Of a stretch of DNA of 64,000 bases, positions 36,148 to 45,042 are shown one piece after another; the stretch's first letter is position 1, and every line of letters begins with the position of its first letter. The stretch is taken from NCBI RefSeq assembly GCF_904846705.1, contig NZ_CAJHBS010000006.1, forward strand, positions 95,353-159,352, written 5' to 3'. The position numbers were made by a program, and so were the translations under genes. The notes beneath the pieces were generated by a model, which was not told where the DNA came from, did not search any database, and worked only from the letters and a program-made list of their open reading frames with translations. This DNA comes from Psychrobacter sp. Pi2-52 (lineage in GTDB: Bacteria; Pseudomonadota; Gammaproteobacteria; Pseudomonadales; Moraxellaceae).

Positions 36148-37278
36148 ATGGATCTCTCACTATTATATTACGCCTTACAAGGTCTAGCAGGATTCATCGC
36201 CTTTGTTACAATCTGGGGCTGGTTGCCGCTGGATAACTGGTGGGTGCGCGGTGTTGAGTTTCCACGCATTCAAATAATGGTGCTTGGTATTATCGCTTGG
36301 TTTGGCATGTTAGTGTTTTTCTCAGAGTGGGAGTTATGGCAGTGGATATTGTTTGTTGTATTGAGCGGTACGTTAGCATTTCAGTTGAGAATGGTACTGC
36401 CGTATACTAAGCTGTGGAAAAAAGAAGTTCAAAAGGCAAAAGATAAGCCAGAAGGGCAAGCGCATCAGATAAAAATCATGGTCTCCAACGTTCTGACCCC
36501 TAACGATGAAACCCAAAAATTGGTTGATTTGGTCAAACAAAGGCAGCCTGATATCTTAATTACATTAGAGAGTGACAAGAAATGGGAGCAAGCCTTACAG
36601 CAAGTCGAGTCTGACTATCCCTACACCGTGAAAGTGCCACTAGATAATCTATATGGCATGCACTTGTATTCTAAGCTTGAGCTAATTGATCCTGAAGTTA
36701 AGTATTTGATGATAGATGATATACCGTCTATACATACTCAATTGCGTTTGCAAGGAGGCCGCGTCATTTGGTTATATTGCTTGCATCCCATGCCGCCAAG
36801 TCCAACGGAAGCGGACAAATCAACCACGCGTGATGCTGAACTACTGATGGTGGGCAAGCACATCAAAGAGAATGATCAAACCGCCATATTAGCCGGTGAT
36901 CTCAACGACGTTGCATGGTCAAAGACGACACGCCGCTTTCAACGCATCTCAGGGCTATTAGATCCGCGCATCGGTCGCCACTTTATCAATACTTTCCATG
37001 TTAAATATCCGTTTTTGCGTTGGGCATTAGATCATATTTTCCATAGTGCTTGCTTTACGGTCGTTGATATTCAACGTATGCCTTCTGTTGGCTCTGATCA
37101 CTTCCCAGTGATGACGACTTTGCAATATGAGCCAGAAGAGGCAAGCAAGCAAGAAGGCAATGCGCCTACTGCACAAGCAGAAGATATCCAAGAAACTGAC
37201 AACAAAATCGAAGAAGGCAAGAAAGAAGGCGAAAAAGTGTCAGAAGAGCACAGACAAGAGCAGCGCAGTTTTGGTTGA
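36148..37278 (+). CDS. Membrane-anchored endonuclease/exonuclease/phosphatase family protein
   Basis: A 376-aa protein. Two or three membrane helices occupy residues about 5-90, followed by an EEP-fold catalytic domain on one side of the membrane. Catalytic-type motifs are MVSNVLTPN (Asn), PDILITLESD (Glu), ILAGDLNDVAW (Asp-Leu-Asn) and the terminal VGSDHFPVM (Asp-His). RWALDHIF carries another conserved Asp-His. The last 50 residues are highly charged and Lys/Glu-rich, likely disordered. Members of this membrane-anchored subgroup have no firm substrate; it could be a nuclease or a lipid/phosphodiester hydrolase. No Shine-Dalgarno is evident at the ATG. Confidence 0.82.
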   Translation: MDLSLLYYALQGLAGFIAFVTIWGWLPLDNWWVRGVEFPRIQIMVLGIIAWFGMLVFFSEWELWQWILFVVLSGTLAFQLRMVLPYTKLWKKEVQKAKDKPEGQAHQIKIMVSNVLTPNDETQKLVDLVKQRQPDILITLESDKKWEQALQQVESDYPYTVKVPLDNLYGMHLYSKLELIDPEVKYLMIDDIPSIHTQLRLQGGRVIWLYCLHPMPPSPTEADKSTTRDAELLMVGKHIKENDQTAILAGDLNDVAWSKTTRRFQRISGLLDPRIGRHFINTFHVKYPFLRWALDHIFHSACFTVVDIQRMPSVGSDHFPVMTTLQYEPEEASKQEGNAPTAQAEDIQETDNKIEEGKKEGEKVSEEHRQEQRSFG

Positions 37279-37384
37279 TAAAAGAGGCTGTTTATTAACG
37301 GTAATGCATAAAAGTGATGTAAGCATATGCTTACGCAAAATAGAGTCTTTAGCTTCTATCGGCACCAAATTCATTGGCCTATAA

Positions 37385-37424
37385 TACATCCATCAACACA
37401 AGGATACGCATGGATGTAGTGTTG
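37385..37424 (+). other. Overlapping inverted repeats with alternative pairing
   Basis: TACATCCAT (37385-37393) is complementary to ATGGATGTA (37410-37418). CAACAC directly after the first arm (37394-37399) is complementary to GTGTTG directly after the second (37419-37424). The order A-B-A'-B' permits two mutually exclusive hairpins or a tight pseudoknot. Confidence 0.45.
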
Positions 37425-37476
37425 AGACAGTATCAATAAAAGCACAGGTCAGCCCGCTGTCTTATATAATACTGTT

Positions 37477-37573
37477 AAATGACTTAGGATGAGTCAGCAC
37501 GGAAGAGAGATAATAACAATAACATGAAGTATTGAAACCCTGAACCAATCGCCCTAGGTTCGGGGTTTTTCTT
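37477..37573 (+). ncRNA. Candidate small RNA, ~97 nt
   Basis: A TATAAT box at 37465-37470 predicts a start near 37477. The region then has a short TGACT/AGTCA hairpin (37482-37498), an A-rich unpaired middle, and a strong terminator: the 12-bp arm 37535-37546 pairs with 37557-37568, one T-G wobble, 10-base loop and T run. This is the layout of many Hfq-dependent sRNAs. No -35 box is clear, and the terminator could instead belong to the gene ending at 37278, 257 bases upstream. I recognise no known sRNA family. Confidence 0.35.
37535..37573 (+). terminator. Strong intrinsic terminator
   Basis: AAACCCTGAACC pairs with GGTTCGGGGTTT, followed by TTC and TTT. It ends either the candidate sRNA or a read-through transcript from the EEP-fold gene. 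Confidence 0.8.
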
Positions 37574-37661
37574 TGTGTATAGATTTTGGTTTATCAAGAT
37601 TTAAACTATTTAACTTTGGGATTTTCTCATCAAAGCTTCCAGTTAAATATCTAACTGCGCA

Positions 37662-37705
37662 AAATAAAGAAGGGTATATGCAATGGCATATACCCTTCTT
37701 TATTT
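37662..37705. terminator. Bidirectional terminator after surA
   Basis: A 20-bp perfect stem (37662-37681 with 37686-37705) with an AATG loop, A+T-rich at its base on both sides. It stops surA transcription on the minus strand. Confidence 0.8.
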
Positions 37706-37746
37706 AAATCGATTCAATATTCTAGCTAACTTAATATTACAATATA

Positions 37747-39138
37747 TTAGCCAAGTATCTGAATATAAGCGCCAGCACGTAGCTCTTGTAACCAGTCTTC
37801 TTGAGCTTGTGGTGCTAGGCGTTGATACAATGCTTGACGTGCCATATTGCGACGATATTGCTCGCTAATATCTTGATCGCGCTTACCGTCGACTTTTAGG
37901 ATATGCCAACCAAACTGTGTCTTAAATGGCGCAGAGTAATCACCAACAGCCGTATTTTTCATTGTGGCTTCAAATGGACCTACCATATCTTCTTCGCTAA
38001 CCCAATCAAGGTCGCCGCCACGTCCCGCAGAACCTGGATCGTCTGAATACGTTGAAGCTAAACTAGCAAAGTCAGCGCCGCCACGAAGTTGCTCGTATAG
38101 ATCATTGATTTTTTGTTCAGCAAGCGCGTCAGTCTGTAGGTCATCGACTTTAACGAGGATATGGCGAGTATGCCACTGTGGTATCAGCATCGTATTGCTG
38201 GCCTTTTTATCAGCAAGCTTGATGATGTCAATCCCTTCGGGAGTCAATAATGGCTCGCTTACGGTACCAACGTCTAACTTGGTAATTTTGCTAGACAGCT
38301 CTGTCGGTAACGAGGCTGCCTTGTGAAAGCCCATATCTCCACCTTGCAATGGAATCGGATAGCTACCTTGGCTAGCAGCAACGGCTTCAGCGACGTTGAC
38401 ATTTGGCTCAAGCAAACGCGTACGTAATGCTTGCGCCACTTTTAATGCTTCTTCACGTTGAGCGGCTGATAGGCGACTATAGTCATCTATATAAGGCACA
38501 CGTACGTGAATGGTTTGATATTCGCTTTGATTCAGACGTTTGGCTTCAGGGGAGGCCAAAAATGCATCAATGTCTTGCTCGCTAATACGTACTCGGCGAG
38601 TAATTTGACGCTGCTGAAGCGCTTGGATAGAAGCCTCTTCGATCAGTTTGGCGCGTAGATTGGCATAACTACCAGGTTGCGCTGCATCTAGACGTTGCTG
38701 CAATGCTGCGATGCTATTAAGGCCTTCAGCTTGAGCGATTTGACCAAGACGTTGATTGATCTCTGATTCATCAGCAGACAGTCCCGCGCGTTTGACCATA
38801 GACAGTTGCAGTTCACGCAAAATAAGTGCGTTTAGCACTTCAGACTGTAGTTGTGCTGAGTTTGCGATAGGCTCACCAGCAGCTTTGGCACGTGCTTGAG
38901 TTTGCTCGATAGCATCAACCAGTTCGCTTTTTAAGATAGCATTTTCATTAACTAGGGCAATAATACCGTCTGTGCTATTGGCTGGCGTCAAGCGATCAAC
39001 TGAGCTTTGCGCAGCAGAAGTAGAAGCTTGGGCTGCTGTAGGTTTTACAGTAGCAGCGTTGGCACTTAACGTAAGCGTAAGGCCTGCCATAGATAGCAAT
39101 ACTGCTCTGCTAGTCTGACGTAAAGAAAAAAATCTCAT
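37747..39138 (-). CDS. surA: Periplasmic chaperone/peptidyl-prolyl isomerase SurA
   Basis: Chaperone that escorts outer-membrane proteins, LptD included, to BAM. I start at the ATG at 39136-39138 (463 aa) because GAGGAG lies just upstream and the result is a clean signal peptide (MRFFSLRQTSRAVLLSMAG, ending SANAA). The N-terminal SurA domain follows (about 60-200: IIALVNENAILKSELVDAI, LILRELQLSMVKRAG). Then come two parvulin domains; the second is canonical, with HILVKVDD, FASLASTYSDDPGSAGRGGD and FGWHILKVD. It lies 161 bases downstream of lptD in the same direction. pdxA and rsmA, common followers, are not present. Confidence 0.95.
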   Translation of the reverse strand: MRFFSLRQTSRAVLLSMAGLTLTLSANAATVKPTAAQASTSAAQSSVDRLTPANSTDGIIALVNENAILKSELVDAIEQTQARAKAAGEPIANSAQLQSEVLNALILRELQLSMVKRAGLSADESEINQRLGQIAQAEGLNSIAALQQRLDAAQPGSYANLRAKLIEEASIQALQQRQITRRVRISEQDIDAFLASPEAKRLNQSEYQTIHVRVPYIDDYSRLSAAQREEALKVAQALRTRLLEPNVNVAEAVAASQGSYPIPLQGGDMGFHKAASLPTELSSKITKLDVGTVSEPLLTPEGIDIIKLADKKASNTMLIPQWHTRHILVKVDDLQTDALAEQKINDLYEQLRGGADFASLASTYSDDPGSAGRGGDLDWVSEEDMVGPFEATMKNTAVGDYSAPFKTQFGWHILKVDGKRDQDISEQYRRNMARQALYQRLAPQAQEDWLQELRAGAYIQILG

Positions 39139-39299
39139 GATGCTCCTCATCAATGTCATTGCATCGGATGGTAGTCGGTCAACTCTATCCAATACTCTTA
39201 ATAATAAAATATTCGACAGCGTTTCCCATACCATAATAGGGGTTCAAATAGTGTCTTATAAATATTTACGTAAATAATTCTAATCTAGCAAAAAACTGG

Positions 39300-42200
39300 T
39301 TAGTCTTTCCATGCCGTCTGTACAGGTTCAAAGCCCAAGATTTTATCAGCAAGCAATCGTGTCAAGCGGCTACTACCACTGCCAAGACCGTTTAATCTAA
39401 CTTCTGCCATAATAGCTTGTGTTGGCTCGTCTTTTACGTTTAGGTCATTGTAATAGCGGCGACCATAAACAGCAAAGCCGAAACAGCAATCTTCGTAATC
39501 AACGCCGATTAATGAATCGAGCATCCTGTCGCTTTTCAGGTCATATTGACCTTGAGCCAATATTCGCCAGCTGTTATTAATAGGAAAAATGGCAGATGCT
39601 GTAAACGCGGATAGTGGCAACTGCTCGGTGTTGTCATCACGCTGACGCTTAACATAACCTACATTAAATAAACTATTGTTTGATGGCTGATAGCGCAGTT
39701 CAGTCGTAACGTAGTTCAAATCATAATTACTGGTTAAGGCACCACTAACATCTACCCAAAAATTATTATAAGGCTGAGTGCTAGTTTCCCATACCATACC
39801 TGAAGAAGACGAGGTAAAAATGGGCTGATTGTCATCAAGTGTTACACGTCCATCATCTAGATAGAACTGTTCTGCAATGCTACCATCAAAACGTGTCACA
39901 CCCGTTGCATCGATGTAACGATAATTGATGCCAGGCGTAATAGAATGCAAATCCTGCAAACGATCATGACCTAAGAACCAACTGTCCGAAAACAGCTGTT
40001 CATAATTAATAGAGGCAATACGCGTATTAAAGTTAGGAATATCGTTTTGGTTCTTATACGGTGAATACGTATATTTTACGCGGGGACTAAGCAAGCGATA
40101 ACCACCCATCGTATCATCAAACGCGCCAAACGGTGAGCCTGCTTGATAAAAAGTCAAACCTGCATCAATACTGGCTTGCGGGACAAACACAGATTGACTA
40201 CCGTCTTCTTCACTGAGTTGGTTCGCGATTAAGCTATCTTCATCATATGACGTATATAGATGCTGTAGGCTAAGTTTGGGATGAACATAACCCCAAGAGG
40301 TTTCCATCGGATAAGTAGCACTCAATTTATTGTAAATACGTGCACCACTTTTTTCGTTTTCAGAGCCATCATTAATAGATTTTTTAAAGTATGCAGAGTC
40401 ATGGACTCCAGTAATATCAAGACGCTCAACCCAAGGCAGGCGATAATTTAATTTGAGCTGTGGCAAGCGTGAGTACGGTTTATCTTTATCTTCTAACGCT
40501 TCACCATTATCATCAAAAGCGTCTAAAGTTTGAAAGGTTTCGACTTTTAGTTCACCATCGACGTAGTCATTATAATAATTTGCCTGAGCACGACGTGGCA
40601 AGTTTATGGTGCTATCTGATAAGCCCAATGTATCAAAGTCATTAAGATAATCCGCATCTGATACATAGCTATATTTAGCATCGGCACTTAAACGCGGAAT
40701 GCTTTTCGACGACCAAGTATGGTCATAAAACAAGCTGGTACGATCTTCGTCGTCATACTCTTTATCGTTTGGTAAGTATGAACCGTTTAAAATACCTTCC
40801 CCATAACTTTCAGTCAGATAACGGAACTCACCTGATAGCATAGGGTTACGGTCAGTATAAATATGCGTGTTAAGGGTGGCATCGTAGTTAGGTGCTAAGT
40901 TGAAATAATAAGGAATATCAACTTCAAGACCACTTTCACTACTTACGCTAGCACTTGGTAATAAAAACCCACTACTACGGCGACTGTCTATCGGAAAGTT
41001 AAAGTAGGGAAGATAAAATACGGGTATATCAGCCACACGGAAAGTAGTGTTATACGCTGCGCCGCGCCCTGTATCGGTATTTAGATCGATACTTTTAGCT
41101 TCAAACTGCCATTTACGATTGGTAGGTGGACAGGTACTAAACATCACCTGATCCAGCTCGTATTCACTTTCGTTAGGTTTGTTTAAGCGTTTGGCATAGC
41201 CGTGCGCTTGTAGACCGACACTGGCAAACGCCACATCATTGGCTGTTGATTGACCAGTCTCAGTATTGTAATTCAAGCTGTCTGCAACGCCAATTAGGCC
41301 GCTTTGTGCCGCTCTATCATTAAAGCTGGCTTGGCCGTTATTCGTAGCTGCATTGTTTGTAGAGACGTTGCTTGTACGCTGTCCAGTCGCATTATCTGTA
41401 AACATGACTTTGCCTTGAGCCGCCGCAACGCCATTACTCAAGTCAATCATGACTTTTTCTGCTTCGATATGCTGAGTGCCTTGGTCAATTTTTACATTGC
41501 CAGATAGCTCGGCATAATTAATATTGTTGTAATAACCGTAATCTGACTCGGTAAATAAAGGGGCTTGATTGTTCGGAACGCTAGCCACATTTGGTGCTGG
41601 TTGTCCGTTTGCCGTACCAGCTTCATTGACAGCGCGTTGATAATTAGGGTTACTCTGCGGATATACCCATTGACCTTCACAGCGCTGGGCACTGTCCACG
41701 GCATTCGGCAGTAGACGTAAATCTCTACCGACCTTTGGAATCGTCTGTGCGGCAGGCATGGCGTTATTATGAGTATTGTTTGCTTCAGTGCTGATACCGT
41801 CATTATTTAATGTTGAAGCATCAGTATCTGGTGTTAGCTCATAAAACTCTGCTAAGCGCATTAGGCTGGCCTGAATACTCTCGTCATTAAGGTCTAGCTT
41901 GCCATTGTCTGTTGTTATCGCTTTAGGGACAAAGGCACTGCTATCTAGTGTATTACTGCTTACTTGGTTACTGGTTTCTGTATTTAGATTACTAGCATTA
42001 GAAACTTCATTGCTAAAAGCTTTAGAGTCAGCAGCCTCATTAATCTCTGTAATGTCTAGGTCATTGTTCTCAGAAAATCTGCTATTTAACGCAGTATCAT
42101 TCGATAAAGTAGCGTTATTCGTATTAGCAGAATTAGCATCGTCTGGATAGCTATCATTTAGAATATCTGCTTCTTGATAGCCATCATTGCTTTGAGTACG

Positions 42201-42389
42201 ACTAATACTATTGGCGTCAGTCGCCACACTATTAGACGCATAGCTGCCTGTACTATCCGTAGTGAGTGGTTCAGTTTTTTGCGTATTGGCATCACCAATG
42301 GCAGCACTGACAGTTAGGCTAGATAAGCCTAAGGCACCAAATAAGATCAAGCGGATGCTTTGGTAAAGCGGAGAATATAACAAGGGCAC
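39300..42389 (-). CDS. lptD: LPS-assembly protein LptD
   Basis: Outer-membrane beta-barrel that, with LptE, inserts LPS into the outer leaflet. The signal peptide ends LTVSAA. About 200 polar Asn/Ser/Asp/Thr-rich residues come next, absent in E. coli LptD (784 aa against 1029 here). Then follow the LptA-like domain and the barrel. Four cysteines match the disulfide pattern: QRCEG (about 237), STCPP (about 420) and the DCCFG pair (about 968-969). VFYLPYFNFPID is a conserved segment. There is no ATG: the reading starts at GTG 42389 or, with better spacing to AGGT, at TTG 42383. Same-strand surA follows; amgK is divergent. Confidence 0.95.
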   Translation of the reverse strand: MPLLYSPLYQSIRLILFGALGLSSLTVSAAIGDANTQKTEPLTTDSTGSYASNSVATDANSISRTQSNDGYQEADILNDSYPDDANSANTNNATLSNDTALNSRFSENNDLDITEINEAADSKAFSNEVSNASNLNTETSNQVSSNTLDSSAFVPKAITTDNGKLDLNDESIQASLMRLAEFYELTPDTDASTLNNDGISTEANNTHNNAMPAAQTIPKVGRDLRLLPNAVDSAQRCEGQWVYPQSNPNYQRAVNEAGTANGQPAPNVASVPNNQAPLFTESDYGYYNNINYAELSGNVKIDQGTQHIEAEKVMIDLSNGVAAAQGKVMFTDNATGQRTSNVSTNNAATNNGQASFNDRAAQSGLIGVADSLNYNTETGQSTANDVAFASVGLQAHGYAKRLNKPNESEYELDQVMFSTCPPTNRKWQFEAKSIDLNTDTGRGAAYNTTFRVADIPVFYLPYFNFPIDSRRSSGFLLPSASVSSESGLEVDIPYYFNLAPNYDATLNTHIYTDRNPMLSGEFRYLTESYGEGILNGSYLPNDKEYDDEDRTSLFYDHTWSSKSIPRLSADAKYSYVSDADYLNDFDTLGLSDSTINLPRRAQANYYNDYVDGELKVETFQTLDAFDDNGEALEDKDKPYSRLPQLKLNYRLPWVERLDITGVHDSAYFKKSINDGSENEKSGARIYNKLSATYPMETSWGYVHPKLSLQHLYTSYDEDSLIANQLSEEDGSQSVFVPQASIDAGLTFYQAGSPFGAFDDTMGGYRLLSPRVKYTYSPYKNQNDIPNFNTRIASINYEQLFSDSWFLGHDRLQDLHSITPGINYRYIDATGVTRFDGSIAEQFYLDDGRVTLDDNQPIFTSSSSGMVWETSTQPYNNFWVDVSGALTSNYDLNYVTTELRYQPSNNSLFNVGYVKRQRDDNTEQLPLSAFTASAIFPINNSWRILAQGQYDLKSDRMLDSLIGVDYEDCCFGFAVYGRRYYNDLNVKDEPTQAIMAEVRLNGLGSGSSRLTRLLADKILGFEPVQTAWKD

Positions 42390-42755
42390 ACCTATGATTG
42401 CAGAGCTTATTGGATTGCGTGACTGAGTTTAGTAGCGGTTTCACCGAACGATATAAAGCAGTGAACGAGCGACTAAAATATGACTAATGTATTCTCAAAA
42501 ATTTGGATGTTTTACATATAATGACGACTAATCATAGTCAAAAAAAACCAAATCAGCTACACTATTTACCAAAATTTATAATATAGCCATGCTGATTTTT
42601 AAGTAGCGATAGCGATTCTATCCGACATCAAGTATTGAATGATATAGCAATACGTCTGTGGCAGCTTGTATAGCACCGACACATATCGCTATTTTAGCAA
42701 GTATTTGTCAGACTTATCACTACTTTAATTATTTATGACTTATATTTAACCAGCG
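42390..42755. other. Divergent region lptD / amgK
   Basis: Must hold promoters for both directions. On the minus strand TTGACT (42536-42541) could be an lptD -35, but its -10 partner is poor. Otherwise A+T-rich. No coding region or stable hairpin recognised. Confidence 0.35.
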
Positions 42756-43868
42756 ATGCCCAATATGACTGACAAAACGACTTTAGAGACTGATATGATC
42801 GATGAAAATAACAACCGCCAACAGCAATTAGAACAATGGTTACAGCAAGTATTTTTAGATCAAACATTTAGTCTAGACAGCTTACCTGGTGACGCTAGTG
42901 CCCGCCGATATCATCGTATCGAACTATCAGAGACAGACAATAGTGCCAATAAGCATTATATCGTCATGGACTCCGCTGACGAGCAAGATGCGATGCTGCA
43001 ATTCATCAATGTCGCTAAGCTGATGGCACCTGCTGTCAACGTGCCGACTCTGACTGCACAAAATGTAGAAAAAGGATTTTTGGTATTACAAGATTTTGGC
43101 ACAGTAGAATTTGCTCATTTGCTTGTCGATGCAACTGCAGACCAAATCAATGACTACTATCAGCTAGCAATGCAGACATTAGTGGCGCTACAAACGGTAC
43201 CAGTAGAAACGGCAAAGTCGCAACATCAGCTGCCAGATTATGACACAGCACTATTAGACCGTGAGATGGATTTATTTAGCGAATGGTTTATACCTTATAT
43301 TGGTATAGCGCTAAATGAGCAGGTTTGGGGAAACCTAAAAACAGCGTTAATGAATGAGATTTTGCGACAGCCACAAGTAGTGGTCCATCGTGATTATCAC
43401 AGCCGCAACCTCATGCAAGATCAAGCAGATCAATCAAAGTTGGGTGTGATTGATTTTCAAGATGCCGTCATTGGTTCGTATGCTTATGATCTAGTGTCGT
43501 TAGTCCGCGATGCTTATGTTGAATGGCCAGAGAGCCAAATATCTGCATGGATTAATGACTTTTGGCAGCTACAAAAACAAAAAGCACTAACCACTGCTGG
43601 CAGCGCGGTGCAGTTTGAAAACGATGTAAATGTCATAGGCGTACAACGTCACCTAAAGGTATTAGGGATTTTTATTCGTTTGTCCGAGCGCGATGGCAAA
43701 GACCGCTATTTGGCGGATATTCCTAAAGTCATGCGTGATTTGATTATTGAATTAAACTGTCTTGCCGAACATGGCAATGATGAACTAAAGCAATCAGTTA
43801 TATCGTTTAATCAATGGCTACAAGAGGCAGTGCTACCTGCTTATAAAGAGAAGTTTGCTTCAGCGTAG
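42756..43868 (+). CDS. amgK: N-acetylmuramate/N-acetylglucosamine kinase AmgK
   Basis: Anomeric sugar kinase of the aminoglycoside-phosphotransferase fold that phosphorylates MurNAc (and GlcNAc) at C1 in peptidoglycan recycling. 370 aa. Motifs: SLPGDASARRYHRI near the start, GFLVLQDFG, the catalytic loop VVVHRDYHSRNLM (Asp at about 213) and the metal-binding GVIDFQDAVIGSYAYDL. The assignment over a generic phosphotransferase rests on murU 46 bases downstream and on the divergent lptD-surA neighbourhood, the same as in Pseudomonas. It feeds UDP-MurNAc synthesis, bypassing MurA. ATGs at 42756 and 42765 are both possible. Confidence 0.9.
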   Translation: MPNMTDKTTLETDMIDENNNRQQQLEQWLQQVFLDQTFSLDSLPGDASARRYHRIELSETDNSANKHYIVMDSADEQDAMLQFINVAKLMAPAVNVPTLTAQNVEKGFLVLQDFGTVEFAHLLVDATADQINDYYQLAMQTLVALQTVPVETAKSQHQLPDYDTALLDREMDLFSEWFIPYIGIALNEQVWGNLKTALMNEILRQPQVVVHRDYHSRNLMQDQADQSKLGVIDFQDAVIGSYAYDLVSLVRDAYVEWPESQISAWINDFWQLQKQKALTTAGSAVQFENDVNVIGVQRHLKVLGIFIRLSERDGKDRYLADIPKVMRDLIIELNCLAEHGNDELKQSVISFNQWLQEAVLPAYKEKFASA

Positions 43869-43914
43869 ATGACGCTCAGCTAAATTAATTTAAATAATAA
43901 AGATAGGAGCGCAG

Positions 43915-44652
43915 ATGTCTACCTCTACGATTACACAAGCCATGATTTTGGCAGCGGGCAAGGGCACACGCCTACGTCCATTAACGCTTGAGACGCCCAA
44001 GCCTTTGGTTCAAGTCGCAGGTCAACCGCTTATTGTATGGCATATTAAAGCACTAAAAGCAGCAGGCATCACCGATATCACGGTCAATGCATCATGGTTG
44101 GCAGATAAACTAATGGACGCCTTAGGTGACGGTTCACAGTATGGCGTAAAACTGCATTGGTCAATAGAAGACGATGAACCACTTGAGACCGCAGGCGGCA
44201 TTTTTCAAGCATTACAATCAGGTAAGCTAAAGGATGAGCCGTTTATTCTGGTCAATTCTGATGTCTGGACTACCTATGATTTCTCTCAATTAACAGACTA
44301 TACATTGGGAGCGGATCAGCGCGCGCACTTGTTATTGATTGATAATCCAGAGCACAATAATGGTGGTGATTTCGCCATCAATAACGGTCTTGCTAGTGAG
44401 CAGCCGGTGGGCGATGCAGATAAGTATACCTTCGCTGGTATTAGCGTAATGTCACCAAAATTGGTAGAGGGGCTGGTATCAGGACAGCCTGCTGCATTGG
44501 CACCACTACTAAAGCAAGCAATGATAAAGTTTCAGATTACCGCTGAGGTGACGACAGATAATTGGATAGACGTGGGGACGCCAGAGCGTCTAACACAGGT
44601 TAATGAGTTTATCGAACAGAATGATATCGAGCATGCAGGTAAGCCAAGCTGA
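43915..44652 (+). CDS. murU: N-acetylmuramate alpha-1-phosphate uridylyltransferase MurU
   Basis: Nucleotidyltransferase using the AmgK product and UTP to make UDP-MurNAc. 245 aa. The Rossmann-like nucleotidyltransferase signature is MILAAGKGTRLRPLTLETPKP. Further blocks are VNASWLADKL, EDDEPLETAGGIFQAL, FILVNSDVWT (metal-binding Asp) and WIDVGTPERL at the end. TAGGAG precedes the ATG. Its pairing with amgK defines the MurNAc recycling route known from Pseudomonas putida and P. aeruginosa. Transcription ends at the hairpin at 44668. Confidence 0.92.
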   Translation: MSTSTITQAMILAAGKGTRLRPLTLETPKPLVQVAGQPLIVWHIKALKAAGITDITVNASWLADKLMDALGDGSQYGVKLHWSIEDDEPLETAGGIFQALQSGKLKDEPFILVNSDVWTTYDFSQLTDYTLGADQRAHLLLIDNPEHNNGGDFAINNGLASEQPVGDADKYTFAGISVMSPKLVEGLVSGQPAALAPLLKQAMIKFQITAEVTTDNWIDVGTPERLTQVNEFIEQNDIEHAGKPS

Positions 44653-44667
44653 TAAATTTAAGATAAA

Positions 44668-44706
44668 TAAAAAGCAGCGTTGATTATTCAACGCTGCTTT
44701 TTTTAT
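44668..44706. terminator. Bidirectional terminator, murU / cyd operon
   Basis: AAAGCAGCGTTGA and TCAACGCTGCTTT arms around TTAT, with A+T-rich flanks on both sides. It serves murU and probably the convergent cydAB unit. Confidence 0.85.
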
Positions 44707-44830
44707 GCATATAGAGATATTTTTTACGACATGTCTAAAAAGTATATTGGCAAGACAAAAATGCAAACTTAGCATCTAGCAAGCTACTCATTAGCTAACT
44801 AGCACTCAATCGTATGATTAGGCAATTATG

Positions 44831-44947
44831 CTAAATACCCATGGCAAGCTTGATTAGCTGAGCAATAGTAAACACTACTAAAAACCCTGCTAAATATAGA
44901 CCTACAAACCATGCCCATTGCGTTTGTTTTTTACTGAATTTTTTCAT
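44831..44947 (-). CDS. DUF2474-family small membrane peptide of the bd oxidase (CydX-like)
   Basis: A 38-codon gene: MKKFSKKQTQWAWFVGLY then a hydrophobic helix, ending LIKLAMGI. One membrane helix with a positive N-terminus. An excellent AGGAGA lies six bases before the ATG. It is 95 bases downstream of cydB on the same strand. DUF2474 peptides are typically encoded after CioAB-type cytochrome bd genes and are thought to act like CydX, stabilising the oxidase. Confidence 0.8.
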   Translation of the reverse strand: MKKFSKKQTQWAWFVGLYLAGFLVVFTIAQLIKLAMGI

Positions 44948-45042
44948 AGAGATCTCCTGACTAGCGTATGAAGTGTGACTACCATCTATAAACGATGATA
45001 GCCATCCTTTTTAGCCGATCCGTTACCCGTCTCGATTAGCGA

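Larger units (their letters stand above)
37279..37746. other. Gene-free stretch with candidate sRNA and surA terminator
   Basis: From left to right: overlapping inverted repeats at 37385-37424, a TATAAT box at 37465-37470, a possible small RNA ending in a strong terminator (37535-37573), and a 20-bp perfect hairpin (37662-37705). No protein-coding frame was found. Confidence 0.5.

Noticed and set aside
36042..36236. 64-codon frame before the EEP-fold gene
   Set aside because: It overlaps the EEP-fold gene in another frame, has no clear ribosome binding site and resembles no protein I know.
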